Source: Prevotella sp. P6B1
GTDB lineage: Bacteria; Bacteroidota; Bacteroidia; Bacteroidales; Bacteroidaceae
Direction: 5' to 3'
NCBI RefSeq assembly: GCF_000702825.1
Contig: NZ_JNKF01000016.1
Location: 148,024 to 212,023 of the forward strand
DNA: 64,000 bases
Shown here in pieces: positions 57,023 to 64,000 of the stretch. The first letter of the stretch is position 1; every line of letters begins with the position of its first letter. The notes under the pieces were generated by a model. That model was not told the origin of the DNA and did not search any database. It worked only from the letters and a program-made list of their open reading frames with translations. Made by a program: the position numbers and the translations under genes.

Positions 57023-58099
57023 CTAAAAAATGGTCTTTGTAAACCTTACATTCAGTACCGGATACACCTTAACACCGCCCACGATATCAACCCAGTCGCC
57101 AACCTTACCACGGATACCTTCTACATCCTTAGTGAGGTTAATACCATCATGGGTATAGAGGTCAGGAGTGCCGCCCCAGAACATGGCACCGGCATCGAAT
57201 GACACCTGCCAGTCGTCACGGTTCTTCAGCAGCCGGCCGCCATAGCCAAAGCCCAGATAAGGCTTAAAGTTATTTGCCTTGGCATATACCTTCACCATGC
57301 CGTCAAGACCAGGTTCCATCATATAGGTTTCACCAGCCTGATGTATCACACCATATTCGCCCTTATGATGAAGAATAGAACCAAATTCGCCATATACATC
57401 CTGAGCATAGGTGCCATAAATATCATGTTTGAACTTACCGATGGGGAAGCCCATACGACCATAATTCATCAGTGCGCTACGTATCTCCTCGCCAATGCTG
57501 AAGCTAGAGCCTTCATAGAGCGGCAGACGATTCTCTGCACGATAATAGATGGTGTTATACATGCCCACTGCCAGCAGTGAGGTCATGGCCTGCGTAGAGT
57601 TCTCGGCATAGCCGAACTGGGAGGGTCCCCAGTAGAAACCAGCCGTGAAATGCCAATGACGATTATGCTTGAAGGGGAACACATCAACCAGGAGCTTGAA
57701 GTTGTTAACCGTAGGCTTGCCTACCATCTCAACCTCATCAGTCACCTGATAGCCGGTGACCTGGGTAAGGATCTCCGACAGACGATCGAAACGCGACTTC
57801 ACACGATTACCCTGGGCATCGTACTTCTTGGCAGGCTCACCACCTACCTCTACAGGGAAATAGATGCTCTTATGGAAGCGGGGCATGTAGTCGTAGCCTG
57901 CACGCAGTTGGACATAGTCGCCTATTCTGCTGGCCACATCGATACCTATTCCGGTGGTACCAGCCACAACAGAAACGTCGAGATTCCCGAACACGCCATA
58001 GTGCTTGGAGCACGAAGCCGTCTTGATACTATCCTGTGCCTGGGCAGCAGTCAGCATGCAAGCAGCGGCTATCAGTAATACCATCTTTTTCATATTCAT
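57023..58099 (-). CDS. Putative outer-membrane protein
   Basis: A 358-residue exported protein I cannot name. A signal peptide (MNMKKMVLLIAAACMLTAAQA) is followed by many alternating strands and aromatic-rich segments ('YVQLRAGYDYMPRFHKSIYFP', 'HWHFTAGFYWGPSQFGYA' pieces) and a terminal Phe (RFTKTIF), as in outer-membrane barrels. The start at 58099 gives the cleanest signal; an ATG at 58117 overlapping the previous stop (TAATG) is an alternative. It is last after der and the small lipoprotein. Confidence 0.75.
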   Translation of the reverse strand: MNMKKMVLLIAAACMLTAAQAQDSIKTASCSKHYGVFGNLDVSVVAGTTGIGIDVASRIGDYVQLRAGYDYMPRFHKSIYFPVEVGGEPAKKYDAQGNRVKSRFDRLSEILTQVTGYQVTDEVEMVGKPTVNNFKLLVDVFPFKHNRHWHFTAGFYWGPSQFGYAENSTQAMTSLLAVGMYNTIYYRAENRLPLYEGSSFSIGEEIRSALMNYGRMGFPIGKFKHDIYGTYAQDVYGEFGSILHHKGEYGVIHQAGETYMMEPGLDGMVKVYAKANNFKPYLGFGYGGRLLKNRDDWQVSFDAGAMFWGGTPDLYTHDGINLTKDVEGIRGKVGDWVDIVGGVKVYPVLNVRFTKTIF

Positions 58100-58116
58100 T
58101 ATAAAAGGGATTGACA

Positions 58117-58503
58117 TTATTTCATCATCCAGCGTCCTTCACGCTCCACCATGGGCACCACCACCTCCTCGGTGGTCGAGTCGCCATAACAAAGCATCAG
58201 GAGCACGCTGGTGTACTGCAGTGTACTATCAGTGAAAGCCCGCGAGATACGCACCTCCTGGATGCCCTTACGAACCTGCTGCTGAGCGATGAACTGCTTG
58301 TAGCTCTCCATCAGCTGAGCGCGGTAGTCGTCAGGCAGACTATCTGCCATCAGGCGCCCTTCCACGAAATGCGCATAATCGCCCTCTATCAGATGCTGAT
58401 AGTAGCCCTTGGCGGCCAATGCCGCCAACTCCTCTTTACTGGGCTCACTACAAGCAATCACACAGAGGGCGATTAACGCCAGATAGATCAGTTTACGCAT
58501 CAC
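58117..58503 (-). CDS. Small lipoprotein of unknown function
   Basis: A 128-residue protein with a lipoprotein signal (Cys18 in C-V-I-A-C), then an alpha+beta body like NTF2/DUF4878-type folds ('[19 protein letters not shown]'). Family identity is not certain. It overlaps the der stop by 4 bp and shares TAATG with the next gene's alternative start. Periplasmic, probably anchored. Confidence 0.72.
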   Translation of the reverse strand: MMRKLIYLALIALCVIACSEPSKEELAALAAKGYYQHLIEGDYAHFVEGRLMADSLPDDYRAQLMESYKQFIAQQQVRKGIQEVRISRAFTDSTLQYTSVLLMLCYGDSTTEEVVVPMVEREGRWMMK

Positions 58504-59813
58504 TTCTGACGGATGAATACATTAATAGGCGAACCTGTCAGCGTCCAGTTCTCACGGATCTTGTTCTCGAGGAAACGCTTATAGGGTTCCTTGACATACT
58601 GAGGCAGGTTGGCATAGAACACGAAGGTAGGAATCTGCGTGTCGGGCACCTGAGCCACGTATTTAATCTTAATATACTTACCTTTGACTGATGGTGGCGG
58701 GAACGCCTCGATGAGTGGCAGCATCACTTCGTTGAGCTTCGAAGTACCAATCTTAGCCTTACGGTTCAGATAAACCTGCTTGGCTGTCTCAAGTACCTTG
58801 AAGATACGCTGCTTGGTAAGCGCTGAAGCGAAGATGATGGGGAAATCAACAAACGGCGCCATACGCTGACGGATGGCATTCTCGAAAGTAGAGATGACCG
58901 CCTGCGACTTATCCTCAACCAGATCCCACTTATTAACAACTACCACCAGTGATTTATTATTCTTCTGGATAAGCTGGAAGATGTTCATATCCTGTGCCTC
59001 GATACCACGGGTGGCGTCGAGCATCAGCACACACACATCACTGTTCTCGATGGCGCGGATAGAGCGCATCACCGAATAGAACTCCAGGTCCTCGGTAACC
59101 TTATTCTTACGACGGATACCGGCAGTATCCACCAGATAGAAGTCGAAACCGAACTTATCGTAACGGGTATAGATAGAGTCACGGGTGGTTCCGGCGATAT
59201 CGGTTACGATATTACGATCCTCGCCGATAAAGGCGTTGATGATACTCGACTTACCGGCATTAGGACGACCAACCACCGCAAAGCGGGGAATACCATCCTC
59301 CAGTTCGTCCTTGGGTTTCTCGGGCAACATCTCGAGTACCTTGTCGAGCAGGTCGCCTGTACCGCTACCGGTAGCAGCGCTAATACACCAGGGATCGCCG
59401 AGACCTAACTTATAGAACTCGTACTGATCATAGAGATTCTTGCCGTCGTCGGCCTTGTTGGCTACCAGCAGAACAGGCAGTTTAGCGCGGCGCAGAATCT
59501 GCGCTACGTCCATATCCCAGCCGGTAACACCATTATTGATATCGCAGAGGAAGAGTACGAGATCAGCCTCTTCGGTGGCAATAATCACCTGCTTGCGGAT
59601 CTCCTCTTCAAATACATCGTCGCTGTTGACGACCCAGCCGCCGGTATCGACAACTGAGAACTCACGACCGTTCCACTCACACTTGCCATACTGACGGTCA
59701 CGTGTGGTACCGGCCTCGTCGCTGACAATAGCCTGACGGGTTTTTGTCAGTCGGTTAAACAGTGTGGACTTTCCCACATTAGGGCGTCCTACGATTGCTA
59801 CTAAATTTCCCAT
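58500..59813 (-). CDS. der: Ribosome-biogenesis GTPase Der (EngA)
   Basis: A 437-residue double-GTPase for 50S maturation. G domain 1 has '[14 protein letters not shown]', DTGG and 'NKADD' (G4); G domain 2 has '[14 protein letters not shown]', DTAGIRRK and 'NKWDL'. A KH-like C-terminal domain follows. It is 9 bp after era. Confidence 0.97.
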   Translation of the reverse strand: MGNLVAIVGRPNVGKSTLFNRLTKTRQAIVSDEAGTTRDRQYGKCEWNGREFSVVDTGGWVVNSDDVFEEEIRKQVIIATEEADLVLFLCDINNGVTGWDMDVAQILRRAKLPVLLVANKADDGKNLYDQYEFYKLGLGDPWCISAATGSGTGDLLDKVLEMLPEKPKDELEDGIPRFAVVGRPNAGKSSIINAFIGEDRNIVTDIAGTTRDSIYTRYDKFGFDFYLVDTAGIRRKNKVTEDLEFYSVMRSIRAIENSDVCVLMLDATRGIEAQDMNIFQLIQKNNKSLVVVVNKWDLVEDKSQAVISTFENAIRQRMAPFVDFPIIFASALTKQRIFKVLETAKQVYLNRKAKIGTSKLNEVMLPLIEAFPPPSVKGKYIKIKYVAQVPDTQIPTFVFYANLPQYVKEPYKRFLENKIRENWTLTGSPINVFIRQK

Positions 59814-59822
59814 ATATGATCT

Positions 59823-60710
59823 TTATTCGGGGTTATAACCGAAGTGGTTTAATTCTTTTTCAGATGAACGCCAATCCTTGTCGACTTTCACGAAAATCTC
59901 AAGGAAGATAGGCTTGTCGAAGAATTTCTCGAGCGATTTGCGAGCCTCGGTGCTCACCTTCTTGAGGGCTACACCCTGATGGCCGATGATGATACCCTTC
60001 TGAGAGTCGCGCTCCACATAGATAATGGCATTGATGTGGATATGCTTATCGTCCTCCTTAAATCGCTCTACAGCAACCTCTACACTGTAAGGAATCTCCT
60101 TATCATAGTAGAGCAGGATTTTCTCACGGATAATCTCCGACACGAAGAATCGGGCGGGCTTATCAGTGAGCTGGTCCTTATCGAAATAAGCCGGGCTCTC
60201 GGGCAAGAGTTCCTGAATACGCTTTAACAGCATATCCACACCGAACTTGTTCTTTGCCGAGAGAGGCAGGATCTCTGCCTTGGGCAGCAGGGCATGCCAC
60301 TTATCAACAATGGCTGCCAACTGGGCATTACCACCAGTCAACTCATCAATCTTGTTGATGAGCAGGATGATGGGAGTATCCAGCTTCTGCACTTTCTCCA
60401 AGAACTCCATATTCTTCTCGGGGTTCTCTACCACGTCGGTCACATAGAGCAGCACATCCGCATCCTGTAGTGCCGACTCAGAGAACGCCAACATAGACTC
60501 CTGTAGTTTGTAGTTAGGCTTGAGCACACCCGGTGTATCCGAAAAAACGATCTGCATCTCGGGTGTATTCACGATACCCATGATGCGATGACGGGTGGTC
60601 TGAGCCTTAAAGGTGGCAATTGAAATACGCTCACCAACCAGCTGGTTCATGAGCGTACTTTTGCCTACGTTGGGATTTCCAACAATATTTACGAATCCTG
60701 CTTTATGCAT
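59823..60710 (-). CDS. era: GTPase Era
   Basis: A 295-residue GTPase for 30S maturation. G1 '[14 protein letters not shown]', G3 'DTPGV', G4 'NKID' and a C-terminal KH domain ('GIIIGHQGVALKKVSTEARKSLE', G-H-Q-G-x-x-L pattern) are present. It is followed by der, 9 bp later, and preceded by fabH with a 31-bp gap. Confidence 0.97.
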   Translation of the reverse strand: MHKAGFVNIVGNPNVGKSTLMNQLVGERISIATFKAQTTRHRIMGIVNTPEMQIVFSDTPGVLKPNYKLQESMLAFSESALQDADVLLYVTDVVENPEKNMEFLEKVQKLDTPIILLINKIDELTGGNAQLAAIVDKWHALLPKAEILPLSAKNKFGVDMLLKRIQELLPESPAYFDKDQLTDKPARFFVSEIIREKILLYYDKEIPYSVEVAVERFKEDDKHIHINAIIYVERDSQKGIIIGHQGVALKKVSTEARKSLEKFFDKPIFLEIFVKVDKDWRSSEKELNHFGYNPE

Positions 60711-60741
60711 TAATTCTCAATTGTCCATTATCCTTTGTCAA

Positions 60742-61746
60742 TTACTTACTGCCATCATAGGCCCACTTGTAATAAGAAGCGCCATGAACAAAGCCGGCAC
60801 CAAAGGCCGTCAGAATCATGTTGTCGCCCTTCTTCAACTTACTTTCGTACTCCCAGATAGCCAACGGTATCGTAGCAGCACTCGTGTTTCCGTAGCGCTC
60901 AATGTTCACCATCACCTGCTCCATTGGCAACTCCAGACGCTTAGCTACTGCCTCAATGATACGCATGTTAGCCTGATGAGGAACCACCCACTGGATGTTG
61001 TCCTTGTTCAGACCATTGCGCTCAGCAATGATAGCGCAGTCGTTACTCATGTTAGTCACCGCATAACGGAACACGGTACGTCCCTCCTGATAGAGGTAGT
61101 GCAGACGATGATCAACAGTGAAATGCGACGGAGGGCAGACTGAACCTCCAGCCTTCAGGTGCAGGAACGGCAGTCCCTTACCATCAGTGCGGAAGTAAGA
61201 GTCCATCACACCGATATTCTCTTCCTCAGTAGCTTCAAGCATCACGGCAGCTGCACCATCTCCGAAGAGAGGACAGGTCTGACGGTCCTTATAGTCGACT
61301 ACCGACGACATCTTATCGGCACCAATAACGATAATCTTCTTGTAGCGTCCGCTCTGAATCATCGTCGCTGCCACGTCGAGTGTGTAGAGGAATCCACAGC
61401 AGGCACCCCAGAAATCGAATGCGAAAGCATTCTTCAATCCAAGCTTGCCTAATACGATAGAGGCTGTGGAAGGGAACTTATAATCAGCTGTAGAGGTGGT
61501 AACAATGAGGGCGTCGATAGAATCGGGATCGGCGCCGGTCTTCTGCATCAGCTGCTTGGCAGCCTTACGGGCCATGTAGCTGGTGCCGAGACCTTCCTCC
61601 GTAAGAATGTGACGCTCCTTGATACCAACGCGCGTCATAATCCACTCATCGTTGGTGTCGACCATACGTGACAACTCATCGTTGTTCAGAATATAGTCGG
61701 GCACGTAGCCGCCTACACCAGTGATTATCGCATTGATTTTACCCAT
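60742..61746 (-). CDS. fabH: 3-oxoacyl-ACP synthase III
   Basis: Starts fatty-acid synthesis by condensing acetyl-CoA with malonyl-ACP. The 334-residue thiolase-fold enzyme has catalytic Cys116 (G-A-C-C-G-F, with a second Cys next to it), His in VPHQANMRI and Asn in YGNTSAAT. The start overlaps the rpmF stop by one base (TAATG). plsX, usually between rpmF and fabH, is absent. Confidence 0.96.
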   Translation of the reverse strand: MGKINAIITGVGGYVPDYILNNDELSRMVDTNDEWIMTRVGIKERHILTEEGLGTSYMARKAAKQLMQKTGADPDSIDALIVTTSTADYKFPSTASIVLGKLGLKNAFAFDFWGACCGFLYTLDVAATMIQSGRYKKIIVIGADKMSSVVDYKDRQTCPLFGDGAAAVMLEATEEENIGVMDSYFRTDGKGLPFLHLKAGGSVCPPSHFTVDHRLHYLYQEGRTVFRYAVTNMSNDCAIIAERNGLNKDNIQWVVPHQANMRIIEAVAKRLELPMEQVMVNIERYGNTSAATIPLAIWEYESKLKKGDNMILTAFGAGFVHGASYYKWAYDGSK

Positions 61747-61937
61747 TACTCAGCTACTTCTTCCTCAATCTTGATAGCTACCTTACCACGATAGTAACCA
61801 CAGGTGGGGCATACAGTGTGATATACATAATATGCACCACAGTTAGGACATACTGCCAGTGTAGGAGCTACTGCCTTGTCATGAGTACGACGCTTGAGTG
61901 TACGAGTCTTTGATTGTCTTCTTTTAGGATGTGCCAT
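61746..61937 (-). CDS. rpmF: 50S ribosomal protein L32
   Basis: A 63-residue protein with the basic N-terminus (AHPKRRQSKTRTLKRRTH) and a C4 zinc ribbon: C-P-N-C and C-P-T-C. It therefore appears to be the zinc-binding (C+) form. It follows yceD by 45 bp of A-rich sequence and shares one base with fabH. Confidence 0.96.
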   Translation of the reverse strand: MAHPKRRQSKTRTLKRRTHDKAVAPTLAVCPNCGAYYVYHTVCPTCGYYRGKVAIKIEEEVAE

Positions 61938-61982
61938 AATTCTATTACTTTTTAATTGTTACTATTTTACTTTTTTACCTTT

Positions 61983-62504
61983 TTACTCTTTTAATTTCAA
62001 GAGTGCTTCCCAGCGGGGGTCGATGGGCTGGTCGGACTCCTCATCGCTGCTTCGGTCAGCTGACAGCTCTTCCAGAGCTTTCGTCATGGCAGGGTTGCAC
62101 TTGCCAGGTGCATGCACATGCCTGATGGGTATTACCAACGCCACAAACTCATAGATGATCCACGAGGTGTCGAGTATTCCTTCGTCCTCAGGCACTACGA
62201 TGATATCATCTTCCTCTGAGTATTCGCTTCCGAGCTTAACAATCAGACGATTATCGGTTTCTACCGGCTGGTCCATATCGTCGAGACATCGGTCGCATGG
62301 TACAATGATGGTGCCAACAGTATGGAATAAGAGCTCAAAAAAGCCGGTTGCCTTGCGTATAGACACCGACACATGCAAAGAACCCTTCTTCACATCAGCA
62401 CCGTCAAGAGTTGAGAAGTAGGAATCATCGAGATCGAAAGACAAGGTTGTTTCCTCGTCTGTCAAACTCTTCAAATCTATCTTCAACATCTCTAAACTAC
62501 TCAT
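61983..62504 (-). CDS. yceD: DUF177 (YceD) family protein
   Basis: A 173-residue protein of the YceD/DUF177 family, implicated in 23S rRNA/50S assembly and always near rpmF. It has 'VPCDRCLDDMDQPVE' (C-x-R-C, the conserved motif) and the C-terminal 'DPRWEALLKLKE' ending. A -7 box TAACTTTG at 62513-62520 precedes the ATG. Confidence 0.9.
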   Translation of the reverse strand: MSSLEMLKIDLKSLTDEETTLSFDLDDSYFSTLDGADVKKGSLHVSVSIRKATGFFELLFHTVGTIIVPCDRCLDDMDQPVETDNRLIVKLGSEYSEEDDIIVVPEDEGILDTSWIIYEFVALVIPIRHVHAPGKCNPAMTKALEELSADRSSDEESDQPIDPRWEALLKLKE

Positions 62505-62512
62505 TTGGGGTG

Positions 62513-62520
62513 CAAAGTTA
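62513..62520 (-). promoter_or_regulatory. -7 box of yceD-rpmF-fabH-era-der
   Basis: TAACTTTG on the minus strand, 8 bp before the yceD ATG, so a very short leader. Confidence 0.6.
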
Positions 62521-62617
62521 CAAACTTTTTTCCAATTAAAGCGCGGTTATTTCAATTTTTTATCATTTCTATGTAAAATAGTTGACTAACAGCGTCTTAT
62601 ATTACACAAAAACAGGG

Positions 62618-63733
62618 TTATTTGTGCAATTCTATCCGGAAAGTAGTACCTTTTCCGAGCTCCGACGACTTCACGAAAATGCGGCCTTTATGATAGTCCT
62701 CAACAATACGTCGCGCTAAAGAAAGGCCCAATCCCCACCCACGTTGCTTGGTGGTAAAACCAGGCGTAAACACATGGCTGATATCCTTCTTACGGATACC
62801 CTTTCCGGTATCGCTCACCTCAAGAATCACGCGATGGTCATCGTCTATCAGCTGCATGACAATCCTGCCACTGCCTTCCATGGCATCAACAGCATTCTTA
62901 CACAGATTTTCAATCACCCATTCGAAGAGTGAAGCATTGATATTGGCAATGACTTCATGTTCAGGCAGGTGAGTCAGGATTTCAACCTGATTTGAAGTTC
63001 GCCGACGCATATAGTCAACCACATGTTCTACCACCTCATTCATTGAACTTTCTTTAGGTTCCGGCAAGGATCCTATCTTTGAAAAACGCTCTGCAATACG
63101 CTCCAGACGCTTCACATCCTTATCCATCTCAGGTATGAGTTCATCGTCAGGATGATTCTCCTTGAGTATCTCTATCCACGCCATCAGACTGGAGATGGGC
63201 GTACCTAACTGATGGGCTGTTTCCTTCGACAGTCCAACCCAAACCTTATTCTGTTCCGCCTTCTTTGAAGATAACAAAGCGAAGATGGCAACTACTACAA
63301 AAATCATGACGACGCCTAACTGCCAATAAGGATATTGTGACAGACGTTTCAGCAGGACCGATTCATCGTAACATACCACCTGACTACCTACCACAATCGT
63401 ATCGCCAGCTTTCTGCATACGCAGGGCATGCTGTTCAAGATGTAGTGTATCTTCGATATTACGATAATCATCTATTCCACCCTTATCGTTCATCACTATC
63501 ACAGGAATGGTGGTATTACCTTGCATCACATCGAGCACTAAAGACAGATCGGTATGCTCATCGGCATGATTCAAGGCATGCAGCGCCTGTGCCCATACCT
63601 CCATTTTCTTACGTTCCTCGTTAGAGAGGTCTTTCACCAGAAAATGAGATACCAGAAGCGAAGTGACAGCAATCAGAATTGCTGCTATCACCAGGACAAT
63701 TTTGGTTTGTCGGATTCTATCAGTCCACTGCAT
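62618..63733 (-). CDS. Orphan sensor histidine kinase
   Basis: A 371-residue two-TM sensor kinase. TM1 (~10-32), a ~100-residue extracytoplasmic sensor, and TM2 (~127-147, 'LGVVMIFVVVAIFALL') are followed by DHp with His174 in E-T-A-H-Q-L-G-T-P-I-S-S and the HATPase domain (N-box 'ENLCKNAVDAM', G1 'VSDTGKGI', G2 'GWGLGLSLARRIVED'). The ATG at 63733 was chosen; upstream in-frame codons lie in the rRNA terminator. There is no response regulator next to it. It lies immediately downstream of the 5S rRNA terminator, on the same strand. Confidence 0.92.
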   Translation of the reverse strand: MQWTDRIRQTKIVLVIAAILIAVTSLLVSHFLVKDLSNEERKKMEVWAQALHALNHADEHTDLSLVLDVMQGNTTIPVIVMNDKGGIDDYRNIEDTLHLEQHALRMQKAGDTIVVGSQVVCYDESVLLKRLSQYPYWQLGVVMIFVVVAIFALLSSKKAEQNKVWVGLSKETAHQLGTPISSLMAWIEILKENHPDDELIPEMDKDVKRLERIAERFSKIGSLPEPKESSMNEVVEHVVDYMRRRTSNQVEILTHLPEHEVIANINASLFEWVIENLCKNAVDAMEGSGRIVMQLIDDDHRVILEVSDTGKGIRKKDISHVFTPGFTTKQRGWGLGLSLARRIVEDYHKGRIFVKSSELGKGTTFRIELHK

Positions 63734-63746
63734 ACATAGATAAAAC

Positions 63747-63780
63747 GAAAAAGCCCCGAGAATATTGTATTCCCGAGGCT
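63747..63780 (-). terminator. Terminator of the rRNA operon
   Basis: On the minus strand AGCCTCGGGAATA/TATTCTCGGGGCT pairs over 13 bp (two wobbles) with loop CAA, then TTTTT. It lies 15 bp after the 5S 3' end. Confidence 0.8.
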
Positions 63781-63794
63781 TCTCTTTGAAAAAA

Positions 63795-63906
<112 letters not shown>

Positions 63907-64000
63907 TATAGGTTATTGACATTGTCGACACAAGAAACCTCCGTAGAAGTTTGTTTCAGATACTAGATTACATCTGATAATATCAGCATGAAGCGAAAGA
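63907..64000 (-). other. 23S-5S intergenic spacer (part)
   Basis: 94 bp upstream of the 5S gene on the minus strand with no gene signal; the expected 23S gene would lie beyond the window end. No 23S 3' end is recognisable here. Confidence 0.55.

Noticed and set aside
60711..60741. Possible repeat family in the era-fabH spacer, similar to 52311-52345
   Set aside because: Both contain AT-rich CAATTG and CATTA words, but similarity is too loose to support a repeat family from two copies.

Overview
The window looks like a chromosomal segment of a Bacteroidales bacterium, most likely Prevotellaceae (Prevotella/Segatella-like). I infer this from a SusD-type protein, many TAnnTTTG (-7) promoter boxes, the near absence of Shine-Dalgarno sites, Bacteroidota gene orders (clpS-clpA-aat; tig-clpP-clpX-recQ; parA-parB-DUF5683-mltD-relA; surE-lpxB), OstA-like and DUF5020 proteins, and lipoproteins with acidic residues after the lipidated Cys. 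Genus is not proven. Most of the window is core genome. I see no prophage, insertion sequence, integron or CRISPR array.

Layout. 1-5.85 kb (+): the 3' end of a susD-like gene, a periplasmic thioredoxin, an S9 prolyl-oligopeptidase-type peptidase, a secreted M20 amidohydrolase and a DAACS symporter, which reads as a peptide-scavenging SusCD locus. 5.9-9.05 kb (-): clpS-clpA-aat, an N-degron proteolysis operon. 9.05-9.66 kb: a protein-free interval with a promoter, an almost cytosine-free stretch and a terminator, a candidate noncoding RNA. 9.66-19.0 kb (-): MATE exporter, tRNA-Val(UAC), then guaB, two PpiC-type isomerases, an OstA-like protein and mutL, translationally coupled. 19.07-25.7 kb (-): tig, clpP, clpX, recQ and an unknown secreted protein. 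25.8-28.3 kb: lptB (-) divergent from mlaE-mlaF (+). 28.4-30.1 kb (+): an RsbW-like kinase, a STAS protein and a membrane HATPase protein. 30.2-34.1 kb (-): surE-lpxB, an NCS2 permease and a DUF5020 barrel. 34.2-44.5 kb (+): parA-parB, DUF5683, mltD-like, relA/spoT, pectinesterase and a tricorn-like S41 protease. 44.5-47.6 kb (-): a MerR regulator and alaS. 47.8-52.3 kb (+): a type II topoisomerase A subunit, an unknown protein, an S41 lipoprotein and tRNA-Leu(UAG). 52.5-56.9 kb (+): a coiled-coil lipoprotein, an OmpA-family protein and a secreted protein. 57.0-62.5 kb (-): yceD-rpmF-fabH-era-der, a small lipoprotein and an outer-membrane protein. 62.6-64 kb (-): an orphan histidine kinase directly downstream of the end of an rRNA operon (5S gene).

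Functional themes are regulated proteolysis (ClpSA, ClpXP, trigger factor), envelope biogenesis (OstA-like, PPIases, LptB, MlaEF, LpxB, OmpA), nucleotide metabolism and uptake (GuaB, SurE, NCS2/DUF5020) and peptide acquisition. No clearly novel multi-gene defence or mobile system was found. The strongest unexplained signals are the cytosine-depleted candidate RNA near 9.3-9.6 kb, the RsbW/STAS/HATPase module at 28.4-30.1 kb, and the nested palindrome at 56.96-57.01 kb.
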